DNA of 64,000 bases from the NCBI GenBank assembly GCA_028023455.1, contig JAQFVV010000072.1:3122501-3186500 (forward strand), written 5' to 3'. The notes below the pieces were generated by a model. It worked only from the letters and a program-made list of their open reading frames with translations. It was not told where the DNA came from and ran no database searches. The stretch is from Epiperipatus broadwayi (taxonomy: Eukaryota; Onychophora; Udeonychophora; Euonychophora; Peripatidae). Below are positions 49,116 to 60,695 of the stretch, one piece after another (the stretch's first letter is position 1; each line of letters opens with the position of its first letter). Both the position numbers and the translations under genes were made by a program.

Positions 49116-49284
49116 TATTAAGATATTTCCACCAAGTGGCTTTGTGTCATAGTTGTGAAGGAAATAAAATTGACATATCAATTAAAGTATATATATATAC
49201 TAAATAATGATAAAAGCTATGTGTAAATCTTAATGATAGCTAAACAATAAATATTCATTCTATGATCTCTTCATAAAGGTTTAC

Positions 49285-49615
49285 TTACAATTGGATTTTA
49301 CAGTTTGTTAGGTAATACATTTTTAGGTCTGTAATGACATCTTTTATTCTGGAGTTTAGCTGTCTGTCTATTACTGATTTGCTTATTTTGTAAAATTTTA
49401 ACAGAGTGAAGAGATTATGATCTGGGCCGACTGATGAGTGCTGGTTCAATATGAAATGTGCATTTTGGGAATCATACATCTCTTTCACGTCTTTGATCAT
49501 ATGTTTATGATTACATTCCTTCACAAGGTATTACGATTGAACAGAAACCAGTCCCTACCTTGCATGAAGGGTATAGTGAAAATTACTCTACACAAATATT
49601 ATTCATTATGCAGGT
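49285..49615. mobile_element. Hairpin-type element E/F mosaic, partial
   Basis: Contains, inverted, the element E loop motif ('ctgatgagtgctggttcaat') followed by the element F arm ('gaaaccagtccctacc', 'gggtatagtgaaaattactctac'), suggesting that E and F are parts of one larger family. The overlapping frames 49285-49524 and 49438-49815 are artefacts of the repeat. Confidence 0.55.
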
Positions 49616-50191
49616 GTAAGTATTTAAATAAAAAAAAGGAAGCCAGACATTTTTTTTTTAAAAAAGAAACATTTTCTTTAAAAGTTAGTCACGAGATTAC
49701 AACACAAGACTATAAATACATGATTGCTGAATATATACACATACAGTTACCAGATCTCAATATAAATAGACTTGTAGAATACAAGTTTGAGGTTTGGTAT
49801 AAAATAAAAATTTGAAAATACATTATGATATAGAATGCCAAATGAATCATATTAGTTAAGGTGAGGGGAACATTTTATGGTATTTTTCTTAAAAAATGGA
49901 ACAAGATATATATGTTACAAATATTACATAATAATGAAAATATAGTACACTGTTTAAAGTAATTTATAAAAATATTTTATTTTGTCCAAATATAATAATG
50001 TTGATCATTTATTTATACAATTTTAAAACAAGAATGATAAATTTAAAATGATTTTTAAAAAAATTTATAAAGAGATGTCAGTTCCAAACATGGTTCCGAA
50101 TAAATTTTTTATAAGTTGCTATCTTGTAAAAAAAATTACCACATGGTTCTGAGGAAGGAAGTTATTCTTGAAATGCATGTGTTTTGCAGAG

Positions 50192-50326
50192 CAATTTGTC
50201 AATTTTTTTCTTCTCATGTGTCATAACATCAGCTGGGAAGTGATACCGCCATCCCGGGACAACAGCTTGTAAAGCCACTGTCGCTGACCTCTCAACCATC
50301 AATGCTTGACAATTTGTCAATTTTTT
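50192..50326 (-). mobile_element. tRNA-derived mini-SINE, copy 3, with target duplication
   Basis: SINE body about 50209-50309 on the minus strand: 5' end caagcattgatggttgagag, ggtcagcgacag, a degraded box B, then agctgatgttatgacacatg and an A-rich tail. It is flanked by a 17-bp direct repeat, caatttgtcaatttttt, at 50192-50208 and 50310-50326. This is the hallmark of LINE-mediated insertion, and it fixes the length of the element at about 100 bp. Confidence 0.85.
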
Positions 50327-50689
50327 GATGTGGTACAAGAGCTATAGCAATATATATATATATTTAATATGCAATGATTGGGTCTGGCATCTGTTCAAAT
50401 TTATCCGGTACTTACAGTATTTTTCATCTGATTAAGCTTGTCGGCCATTTTGTTTTAAGTTATGCAGTTTCACAGGACTACAACTGGCAATAAATATTTA
50501 AAACCAAACGATATATGAGAAGCGGTTGTGGTTGGATTTAATATTTATAGGTTTTTTTTTTATTTTAAAAAAGAAAATTTTCTGCAAAAATTAATTAATT
50601 GTATTTATTATTGTTACTATTAATAAATCAACTTATTAATGAAAAATATAAGAAATGACTTTGTCTTATTTTTAAAGAAGGCTAAGTGC

Positions 50690-51370
50690 CGATTATTCAT
50701 GTTGGCGGCCTGAAATCCCCTAATGGCCCGCAAAATTGCCACAAATGTATCATCTTTGTGTAGTGGATGTTACATAAATTCTTTTAAATAGGAATCCATG
50801 TGTTGTCACATGGCTCCCTGATGTTTTTATTTCGCTATTTAGCCACATCTTGTAATCTTTTGAGGTTGCGTATGCATGCCGGTAGCAACATTATACTGGC
50901 GATTTACTTTGATATGTTCAAAACCTTCATGTCTTAATTCATCAGTTTTATAGACCTTCCAATGAAACTTCAACATGTTACAATGAAGCACTTGCCAGTC
51001 TCTCTGCACAAGCCACGTTTTTTTCACCTTGTGAAAAGGCTTTTGTCAGTTTGACAATTTTGTTAGGTCCTCCGATTTTGCATGAAGCTCAAGATAAAAG
51101 GTTAGACATGCAAACTTATCTCAGATAGTTGTTCCAATCACCAACTGTCTTGTTGGACAAATTCAATTGTTCTTTTCCCATTCAATAAATGTTAATTATA
51201 GATTAGCTATAAATGAATCTGAGTGCAATCAGAAACAGAATTTGGGAGCCCTTGAACCATGTTCCTTTCCGAATGGATATTGGGTTCCGACAACTTTTCA
51301 CATTCCATTGCCATTGTTGGACTGTTGTCACATCGTGCCAATTAATGCAGACATTTTAAGAGTGAATTTA
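50690..51370 (-). pseudogene. Merlin (IS1016-type) transposase remnant, copy 2
   Basis: Most of a Merlin DDE transposase domain, in several frames. From 51370 downward: ISIRKGTWFKGSQ (like 'r.gSwF..s.l'), GDWNNYLR then KIGGPNKIVKLTKAF (the 'iGGp..iVeIDEs.f' block with the catalytic Asp replaced), an ELRHEGFEHIKVNRQYNVA stretch and GMHTQ (the 'VNHs.nFv.p.tg.HTq' block), and finally MDSYLKEFM followed by DDTFVAILRAI. Stops interrupt the last third, including one replacing the Trp of EFMW. The only sizeable open frame, 51027-50839, covers the middle. Merlin transposases cut and paste elements with short TIRs and 8-bp duplications; none was located here. Confidence 0.8.
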
Positions 51371-52970
51371 CACATTATTTGCTCAATGTAAATTATATAT
51401 AGAAAGTGAAACGTAAAAAGGTCATTATTCTCCATAATGAAATAAACTTTTTTTATAACAAATTTATTAATTTTTTAAATTTAAAAACTAACAAATATTT
51501 GATAAAATAAAATTGTAAACTTAAAATAAAATGGCTGACAAGCTTGGTCAGATGGAAAATATCTAAGCGCAATTTATTTATATTTAATTCAAGATGTATT
51601 AATCTACTTATTACATTCTTAGATATATATAAATGTATTCTTTTCATACATATCTAAGATCTACTACTTAAGAATTCATGAAATACTATTAATTTAATGC
51701 ACTTGGTTCCTGACCCTTTTTGGATTTAATGGATTAAGAATAATTCAACCTACACTCACAAAATTTCTATATATTTGAAGTACTTACTTGTTGCTGGAAA
51801 TCAAACAAACATTAAATGAAATATATATGCACACGTTTTATATATTTATTTTAAAATAATCAAGTAAAAAAATCAGATCAGTTCAACATCCACTTTGTCT
51901 TCATAAAATCTTTGTAACCTAATCTGTAACAAACTTCATATCAGTTGATCTAGAAATAAATTTTGACCATTTAATTCTGCCTTTAAAAAAAAGCTTTTAT
52001 TTTGCAATGAAAAAAATTGATCAAAATAAAATAGAAATATAGTTATTAATTTACAAGTATTTAAATGTTTTTTAATTTTATTTTAAAATGTGCATTCAAA
52101 ACTATTATTATTTAAATAAAACACAACTTTGGTTAAAATAAATCTTGAAGTTTTAAAAATTTAAAGATCTTCATAAGTCTGACTACATAGCAAAATACTA
52201 ATCTCCAGAAAACAGGTTAAAACTACTCTAAACATATATTCACAACTTTTGCATGTGGTAGTATATATGTAATTACTAAAGGCATTACACAAGACCTCTA
52301 AAAATACTTAGATATATTAATGTTTATAAATAGGTTTGCATAAAAACTTAATTCATGAAAAGTTCAAATTATATATAAAGAAATCATCTTTTAAAGTTTA
52401 AATCTTCCAACCAATAAATTCATATGAAACAAACTGTTATCAACGCTGACATCACATCAGAATATCAACAATCACCTCCCCAGGATAATTATTTCATAGT
52501 TTAGAAATACCATTCAACTAAATACAGAGCCATCTAGTGACATTCTAATGTAATATACAAAGATTTATTTTATGCACCAAACTTCAGAATAATTAGTTAT
52601 TTAAAATATGGCCTTCTTAAATACTGACTGTAAAATATTACGTTAATTAGCATAAACCTGAAAACAATTCAACACGTTTAAAAATTTAATATTGAAAAAT
52701 GTCATAAAGTATTTATTTTGCACTTTAATATCAAATTGGTTTGAAGTTTGGTATATAAAAGAGTACTATTCTTCACCCTAGAGTGTTACCAGATGGCTCT
52801 GCAACCAGTTGAAAAGAGCTATTTATGAAGAAAGAAATGAGCATCATAGAGGAAGCTAACTAATTAACATGCTACTGTGATGACACAATTTATTACATGG
52901 GACTTTATTTATAGATATGATTTAAACATTATTTTTAAAAATAATTTGTTTATATACCAGTTTAGCATTG
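51371..52970. other. AT-rich spacer
   Basis: About 1.6 kb. An inverted pair 'cagagccatct' (about 52525) / 'agatggctctgc' (about 52792) might mark another small TIR element, but the ends are too short to call. Nothing else seen. Confidence 0.4.
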
Positions 52971-52974
52971 AAAT

Positions 52975-53418
52975 ATATATACAGGATGTCTCAGTGAAAA
53001 GGTACCCCTCCAAGTTGCCTGAAGCACTATCTCTGAACTAACATGTATTACATAGCAACATAATTTAGCTAGTAACAAGTGTTTAAAATATATAGATCAT
53101 AAATTATGACATAAAATGTGTTTCATACACTCACAGGTTATCTTCACTACTCTCCCTGCCACTATGAAATCTTATAGAGCACCTGAGTAAGTTTTTGTGA
53201 TTCATGGTTCACTGCCATACATAGTTCAAATCATTTCAAAAGTATCAATAGCAGTTTTGACCAATTTAACATTTAATGTTGATGTCTTATTTCATCATGG
53301 GTTAATGATATGCCATAGGCTGTCAGTGATTGGGAGATGACGATTGAGAGATGATGCTCCAAGCAACTTAGGAAGCCAATCACCTTTCCACTGAACATCC
53401 TGCTTATATGTATATATA
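52975..53418. mobile_element. MITE with about 55-bp imperfect TIRs
   Basis: Left end 'caggatgtctcagtgaaaagg', then 'ttgcctgaagca'; right end is the inverse ('tgctccaagcaac', 'cctttccactgaacatcctg'). Both ends lie in TA-rich flanks, compatible with a TA target as used by Tc1/mariner elements. The interior, about 330 bp, is non-coding; the minus frame 53273-53476 crosses the boundary and is not a gene. Confidence 0.65.
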
Positions 53419-53879
53419 AAAAAACCTGTTTATAATATTTAAATAATAAGACACATATATCAATGTGTAAATTCAAGTATATATACTATAAAATATTAAT
53501 AACCAAGCTTAAAGTATATTGCTAATTCTAATATTTTGAGTCTGAGATTTAATAGCATGCAACAGACCATACTCCGAAATTTTGGTGGATTTTTTAAGTC
53601 ATGTGCCATGAATTGAGAAGTAATGTACTGAAACTATACTCAGCTGATCACATAGATGTTTGTTTTATTATTTACACACACAATATATATATATAACATT
53701 GTGTTAATAATTCAAGTTCAATTACTCTTTATGAATTATAATTTCCATTTAGTTTAGATAAATATTCACTCAGAGTGATAAAATTCAAGTTGGCATGATT
53801 TTATTTATCTTTTCTGCTATGCACAAATAATATCTTACACTTACTACCATTAATTTTTATATTATGAATTTTTTTTTGC

Positions 53880-53935
53880 ATGTATGCTGTCATGGGTATT
53901 AGTTGTATGAGATAGTGGATAGCTGAAGGAAATTT
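53880..53935 (-). repeat. Hairpin element E, single-arm fragment
   Basis: 'catgggtattagttgtatgag' and 'atagtggatagctgaagg' parallel the right arm at 31159-31200. Confidence 0.5.
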
Positions 53936-54407
53936 AAAATTTATGGAGTAACTCTAAATATTAAGTTAAAAGAATAAATTCATATTAAAGACTACATATC
54001 ATAAGAAGGCTTTATGGTATGCTAGTTACAGTCTTAATATAGGCCAAGTGAAATTTAATTTTTTTTTCAGGTTACAAGCAAGTATATGATTTTTTTTCCT
54101 TCCTCAGAACTGATCCGTATCTAATCATTCAATTATTACTGACAAAATGGAAACCTTAATGATCAAATCTTTTCTTTCACTGATCCTCTTCAGGAAAATG
54201 TTAGAAATATCTTTTGTCTAATGTGGGCCATATATAGGATGCTCAACCACAATGCTGTATTACTTAATTATGCCAATATATCTTCAAGCAGAAAACTTAT
54301 ATAACTGTTACATATGTATATGCAGAAAACAGAATGTTCACCAAATATAATACTATTTTGTTTATAAATACTGTGAGCAAACTAATTGACCACACTGGAT
54401 AGCAACA

Positions 54408-54560
54408 GATTGTGAGAGACCCAGAAAGAGACCACATGTGGATGGATGGATGAATTAAGAAAATGTTGTGGGAGTGATATAGAAAAGAGGATAGATTGAT
54501 CTTGGAGAGACCTTCATCCTGCAGTGGATTCATAATGGTTTACAACAATGATGACTATTT
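54408..54560 (+). mobile_element. RTE-B 3' fragment
   Basis: 'gacccagaaagagaccacatg' through 'gagaccttcatcctgcagtgg' and a decayed tail. Internal deletions; it covers the last about 50 codons. The minus frame 54297-54533 is antisense. Confidence 0.85.
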
Positions 54561-54744
54561 TGTTAGAATAAAACAAAAACCTGTATTGTCTTTAATTTAC
54601 TTTTGAAATTATAGTTTATACTGTATTGTTTAATATATATAAAGTAAAATAAAAAATAACTTTTAAAATGACAGGAATAATATTAAATAACGTTTTATAA
54701 AAAAGAGAAAATAAAGATTGATAATAATAAATTAGAAATTAACA

Positions 54745-55034
54745 ACTAACTACACCTTGGTCAGATTATTAATACAGATGAAAACATAATGAATCAAAGT
54801 ATGTATAAATTTAAAATAGGACATGGTTATGTGTTTGAAAAAGGTTTTTAATAGATATGTTTTATCAATTCTTACCAAAAAATCTGTGACCTGGAGACTT
54901 ATCTAAAAAAAAACCCACTATAGACTTTAGACGACCTTAAAAAAGTATGAAGAGATATTTATATTGGGAATAATAAATAGGTAAGGATTGAAAGTGAAAT
55001 CCATGGATGAAAGAATAAACAGGTATTACTGACA
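54745..55034 (+). mobile_element. RTE-B fragment, upstream half (split by FB-C)
   Basis: Begins at the thumb ('accttggtcagattattaatac', equivalent to YLGQIINT), passes the LPVLTYGSETW-equivalent region in decayed form, and reaches 'ggtattactgacacc' (equivalent to GVTDL). There an FB-C copy interrupts it. It resumes at 55399. Confidence 0.8.
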
Positions 55035-55388
55035 CCATCTAAAGCATCAATCCTGCCCATAGGATGATAGTGATTGTGGTTTTTGAAAACTCAAAGATAC
55101 CAAAATGTATAGATATTGAAGTGAGTTCAGATCTATTATGTCTATACAAATGAATGAGACTGGATTGAAAACATTATTGTGTTTTCAGTTTGGACTTGCT
55201 GAATGATTGATTGCTTTAGATCCTAAAATGTAGGTGCAGTGCTCTCAGATACAAAGCTCCTCACTGATAAAAACTACTAGCTAGAATCTAGTCTGGGGAT
55301 AGGAATTTTATGCACTAATTTTCTTGCATCCATTGATTATTAAGGCTTACACTAGGTGGCACTACTGTATGGACTTTGCTACTGTTTT
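55035..55388 (-). mobile_element. FB-C copy nested in RTE-B, with 10-bp direct repeats
   Basis: A 354-bp FB-C unit on the minus strand: the plus sequence runs from 'catcaatcctgcccatagg' through 'gatcctaaaatgtaggtgcagtgctctca', 'ctagtctggggata', to 'ggtggcactactgtatgga' and 'gctactgtttt'. The 10-mer attactgaca stands immediately on both sides (55025-55034 and 55389-55398); it occurs once in the RTE-B sequence at this position, so it is a target-site duplication. This proves FB-C is, or was moved as, a mobile element. 9-11-bp duplications are usual for Mutator-type transposases; the assignment is only a hint. Confidence 0.85.
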
Positions 55389-55398
55389 ATTACTGACA

Positions 55399-55640
55399 TC
55401 ACTGAAAAAATTAAGAGGCTGAAATAAAATTGAAATGGACATTGCTAAATAAGATAACAGAAAAACATGAAGTTTTAAAGTGAGGCCTAGGAGATTATAA
55501 AAGACTTAGATTATGCGATATGAATAAGGAAGATTTTCTGGATTGATGTGAAGAAGTTATGAATGGGAAAAACTAGATTACACTTGAAGAGATCTTCATC
55601 CTGCAGTAAACTGATAAAGGTTGAAAATGATATTTAAATT
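55399..55640 (+). mobile_element. RTE-B fragment, downstream half
   Basis: Continues from the interrupted GVTDL site: 'gaaaaaattaagaggctgaaat', 'gaagagatcttcatcctgcag', and a decayed tail 'tgataaaggttgaaaatgat'. Multiple frame lesions. Confidence 0.8.
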
Positions 55641-56439
55641 AATAAAAATTATAACTGAAGTTAGAATAAAGTCACAATCAAAAAGGTCCCCCCCCCCCTT
55701 AATTGAAAAAGTATGCTTCCAAAAATATTACTAAAATAGTAACATTCATTTTTATAAAAGTCAAAGCCCTTTCTATATTACTATAACTATAGTTGCCATT
55801 GGCTAAGAAATTGAGCTCATGGTACTGAATTTGAATTATATTTTTGATAAGAATAACATTTTGATTAACGAGACGTACTTCCTTTCAATTGCTCACTTAT
55901 TAGTTTTATTGGAACAAGATATTTATGATTGTTCAAATGAAACCATCAAAATTATATCTCTTAAGAAAAATCATTCAAGTTCCCTTTTCAATAAATTCAT
56001 TTAAAAGGAAATTGTGGCTGTAAAAAGATTGTATATTATAATTGTTATTTTCACTTTGAGTCAGTACATTTGTTCGTATTTTATCTAATAATGCCCATTT
56101 ACAGACCAATACCAGAAAGCCAGATGGATTAGTTTTAGACCAGCTATCTAAAAACAAAAACATCCTAAATCTTTCTGACCTGCTCACATGGCTAGACCTG
56201 AACTTCTTTAAAGGTTAACCTAGGAAGCTCTCAAATAAGTCTATTTATTTTATAATTACTTTAATCTCTTACATTTAATATTCTTATATTTTCCAAGTTA
56301 TTCAAAATTAATATTAGCAAAAACATCACATTAGTATATCCCTTGTCATTCCAATATTAAAAAAATATCTTATTGAAAAAAAAAAAGAGTAAGGGGTTTT
56401 GCAACTTCTGATCCACAGAGAACACTTAAAACGCATTCA
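55641..56439. other. Spacer
   Basis: Holds an 11-C run (55688-55698) and two short frames (55819-56004 +, 56187-55975 -) without motif support. Confidence 0.5.
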
Positions 56440-57651
56440 TAATCAAAAGTAATGATGATTAATATTGGGGAAAGAGAAGACAAAGAATTTTTATTGGGGG
56501 CTATAAAGTTAAGTACGGTGAATAGATATAACTATTTGGGAATCGTTGTAAGTAATGAGAGAAATTGCTTGGATGAATGAGAGAGAAAAATTGATAAATG
56601 AAGCAAAGAAAAAAAAGGGATTGATAAAGAAATTAACAGTGTTCTCCTATAATAAATATGATGTAGAAAGAATTGTATGGAAGGAAGTGGCAGTAGTAGA
56701 GTTTACATATGGTAATGATGCATTATGTGTTGGTAAAGTGGTGTTAGATTACTTAGAAAAAGTACAAAGAGAAGTAGGAAGACATGCATTAGATGCAGAA
56801 GTGTGGATGGCAAAGGAGGCAATTCAAGGTGAAATGAGATGGTCAAGTTTTTATATGAGAGATGTGAAAAGCAAAATGAAAATGTTTGTTAGATTGCAGT
56901 TTATGGATAATAAAAGAATAGCCAAAATAGTATTTAATTGGGTTATGAATAAAAGGCAGGCAACAAGATAGGCGAGAAAGGTAATGTGATATGCAAAAGA
57001 TTTAGATAAAGAATTTATGTCAGTTTACTTATGCAAAAGGTGGGACGATTATGTTAGGAGAATTGTTGAGTGTTAAGGAATGGGATAGAAGAATAGATGC
57101 ATTAATAAAGAATAGGGAGTTGGAGACTAAAAAGAGTTTAAATATTTCTAGAAGTAAACAGAATTTTGGGTGTGAGTTAATTTATGATAATAGCAAGGAA
57201 AGTAGTTTACTGTTTAAGGCTTGAACAGGATCTGTAGCAATAAGGGAATATACATATAAATGGAAAAATATGGGTGATTTAGTCTGCAAGTTGTGTAAGG
57301 AAGGCATAGAAAATATTAGGCATCTATTAATTGAATGTAAATGCCTGAAAGCAGGAAGAGTACAAATAATGAAGTTGTGGAAGAATAAATATGAACAAAG
57401 TGCTTATACAGAAATTGGCTTATTGGTTTTTATGCTGGGTTGGGAAAAGATATGGGGTTTTTAGATATAAAGGCCACGGAGTTGACAAAGATTATGTTGT
57501 GGAAATGGGACTGAGCAGGATAGAGAAGAATATGGAAAAACATAGTGTGGTGAATGAAAAAGGAAGTCAAAGTAGTGAACAGATTTCTCTGGGCATAATT
57601 GCCGAGAGATTCCATACTCCGTATAAGAAGTCACAGTGCATCACATCACAT
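56440..57651 (+). mobile_element. LINE-A copy 8, the longest copy, reaching the RT thumb
   Basis: Upstream of the 138-codon frame 56555-56971, another frame (about 56442-56570) reads SKVMMINIG, then NRYNYLGIVVSNE. This is the end of the palm and the 'YLG' thumb motif of a non-LTR reverse transcriptase, and it identifies the family. A frameshift near 56575 leads to the connector frame (KKKKGLIKKLTVFSYNKY, LDYLEKVQREVGRHA). Further breaks follow near 56970, 57075 and 57120, then CCHC (CKLCKEGIENIRHLL, 57270-57464), and a catcacatcaca tail at 57638-57651. The catalytic (F/Y)xDD region itself is not present. All lesions are small, consistent with neutral decay of a 5'-truncated insertion. Confidence 0.85.
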
Positions 57652-60470
57652 TAAAACGAATACACAATCTGAATAAGCTAATAACTGTTTGGTGTCATAA
57701 TAATTACATCATAGTAAATTATTTTTAATGATTAGATTTATAATTTAACTGTTTTAATTTTTATATACATTAATACTATTATATCCTGACATATACATAG
57801 ATTGTATATCATAATGTATTGATTTATTCCCCATTTCCAAAAAAAAATTGGAAACAATAATTATTTTGTAATATTTTTGTTGCATTGGGGATCACTTTAT
57901 ATCCAAGAAATAAACGTTTTAATAGGACGTGTTGAACTGCGACAAGAAATTTAAAAGCTCTACATATTCGTCTTTATTATATTTCTATAATAAAATAGAT
58001 GATTTTTAATTTATTTTTAGTTACAATCTAGAAAATATTAAATAAAAACATATAAAATCATAAACTGCAATCAAAAAATTACAGGAGAATTCACATATTT
58101 CTGAGATTGCGGAAAAAATGCAAATAAATAAATTAAAAACCCTATAAAATTTGTCTTTGTTATATTTATATAATAAAATATGATTTTTTATTTATTTCTA
58201 GTTACAAACTAGAAAAGGTTTTCATAATTCCAACCTGAATGACGTTGAGATTAGTATATATCACTCAGATAGATTTGCTTTCTTATGAAACACGTATTAT
58301 AAATAAACTGATCCTGAATGTATGCAATAAAAATATTTAACAGTAAAAAAAAAAAATTCTTGTATCTCACAGATCAAGTGTGACCCTCTGGAATATTAAA
58401 AACGATTACATTTAACAAGATTATATACATGTGTAGTACAAAGATTTGCTATATTACCTAATTTTCTTCTGATAATTAGGTATTCATCCCCAAAATCATT
58501 AATACAAATATATATATTTATCATTACTAGCAGTAGTAATTCAAAAAAATGTTATCTATTTTGTTCTCACACAAGATTACTTATAGAACTGAATAATTAT
58601 CATATATAGAAAAATTGTGAGGTTTTCCCTTAAGGAACCAAGTGCAAATATCTCCCCTATAGTTCCAATAATCCCAACTATGATTATAAACATGTTTCTT
58701 TAGGTCTTATAGAATATCAAATTGCGTCCTAATTCACAGAACTGGAAAGCGAACGCTTAGCATTAAGACAACTATTTCAACGCTAAGACAGATCTGTTTT
58801 AAGATTAAACAGTATTTAATTATTATTTTTTTAATGATATTTGATGATAGGTCAGTTGGTCTTAAAATAGATATCACATCTTTATAATATAGTCTTGGCT
58901 ATAAGTTTGCTCTTTTTGAAACATAGTATTATTAAGATTCCACATGTGGTTTCTTCTATAGCATGCACAATTTTGCGGATAATTAAGATATACTGAATAT
59001 ATATATAATTTTTTAAACAATAACTATTTAATAATATAAATGATTGTCAGACATTTTATGTATTAATTAAAATATTTTCAAGACGATATTTCCAAAATCC
59101 AAGCACAAAATTATATATACATATGAATGTGTCAACCAAAATAAAAGAACATTTTTATTTGAAGCCCAAGAAAGAGGAGATTTAAGTTGGAAGTTAAACT
59201 GTTATTCCTTAAATATAAAACTTGGACTAATATAAAAACAAATTCTCTTTATACACAAGTAATTACTTTTCTATGAGCAATCATAAAAGTTACTGCTTAA
59301 AATAAATAAAAACAAAAATAGGTCTATAAATAAAATGACAAAAATTATGATAATAAATATAAGAATTAACTAAAAATGACTTCATTTGGCATTTCAATAA
59401 GGAAATAAACATGGAGAACATCTAATTAACAATGCATCGAAGATATAAAAGGATGTAAAAAATAAGAATTAATATTGTATAAATAGAATCAATTTTTTTT
59501 GAAAAGTTGTTTAATAGAAAATAAAAATTCATTCTCCATAAATAATATCAATAATAAAAATCTGAAAGGTAAAATATAGACACAAATGTAATTTCAAAAC
59601 GTTATAAACATTTTTATAATCTCGCATTTTATCTTATTAAAAATGTACAAAATACTAAATTAATATTTATACTTTGTTTTTGTTCAACAGAAATGAAAGA
59701 ACAAAAAAAAGAAAGAAAAGAATATATAAAATATCTGAAGAAAAGTAAAAATGAATTATACATAAGAGCTCAGGCAATAAATAATAATCTATTTTAATAA
59801 AACATAATAATAACCATAGATCAAATAAAAACTTAAATATCCCTAAATGCAATTAAAGATGACAGAAACAAAGGCCTAGACCATTTAGGCTTTATTGCTC
59901 TAATTCGGGGGGAAAAATATACAAAACTGACATGTGAAAAATTTGAGCAAATTTTTTTTTTCTTGTTGACAAGAGAAATAATTTTTTTTTCCATCTCTAA
60001 TTCAACATTTTCGATTGATTCACTGTCTATAAGAATACGTTCTTATATAGACAAATAGAACAAATATTAAAAAAGAAAACGTTATAGACACATTTTACAG
60101 GGCAATTATACAAGTTTTAAGAACCACACTTGTTTATGTTATTTTATTTACACTTCAAGAACGGATCGCAATTAAACCAAAGCTTAATTTTTAGACTAGT
60201 AATGTTCATAAATTTTTAGTTTTTAAAAATTTGGTATTTTTTTTTTGTTTTCTTTCTTAGCAAAATCTTTATTTTTATACAGATTCTTTTAATTTCATTT
60301 ATATCTTGCTGTCTTCAAAAATAACTGATGTTGGGAAAAAAAAATCCAGGCTTCTGAATTCAAAGACAGCTTAAAATTCTACAGACTAGTCGGACTACAA
60401 AACTAGCCAACAACTTTTTAATTTATAATCATTAGAAAAATACACTTCATTTTTTTTTTTTTGTTATTTA
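57652..60470. other. AT-rich region downstream of RYK
   Basis: About 2.8 kb with nothing recognised. Part may belong to the RYK 3' UTR or flank. Minus-strand polyadenylation hexamers (tttatt on the plus strand) are too common in this base composition to pick the real one. Confidence 0.5.
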
Positions 60471-60695
60471 CATGCCATTATTCACGAGGCAGTCCATTGG
60501 GTATATCGATATATATATAACTGGCCAATGTCTTCATCAATCAATACCCTGCTGATTTGTGAGTTCTTTGGTCAAGATGGCAACTGGTCCCAAAAATTAT
60601 GCAGACACTTCAACACCATAAAGAAAACATTTACAAAATTTTAAAACAATTAGAAAAAAAGAGATTGTCCATGAGCAGAAGTTTTAAGGCCAAAA
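60471..60695 (-). other. Proximal 3' UTR of RYK (inferred)
   Basis: Sequence directly after the stop on the minus strand. It is less AT-biased than the farther flank ('gggaccagttgccatcttgacc', 'gaagacattggccag', 'ggactgcctcgtgaataatgg'), which would fit transcribed 3' UTR. Its end is not determined. Confidence 0.5.

Noticed and set aside
49438-49815. 125-codon frame
   Set aside because: It begins inside a dispersed hairpin repeat and runs into A/T homopolymers; not conserved between repeat copies.
52520-52800. Small TIR element between two agatggctctg motifs
   Set aside because: The inverted match is only about 11-12 bp with unclear ends and no target duplication.
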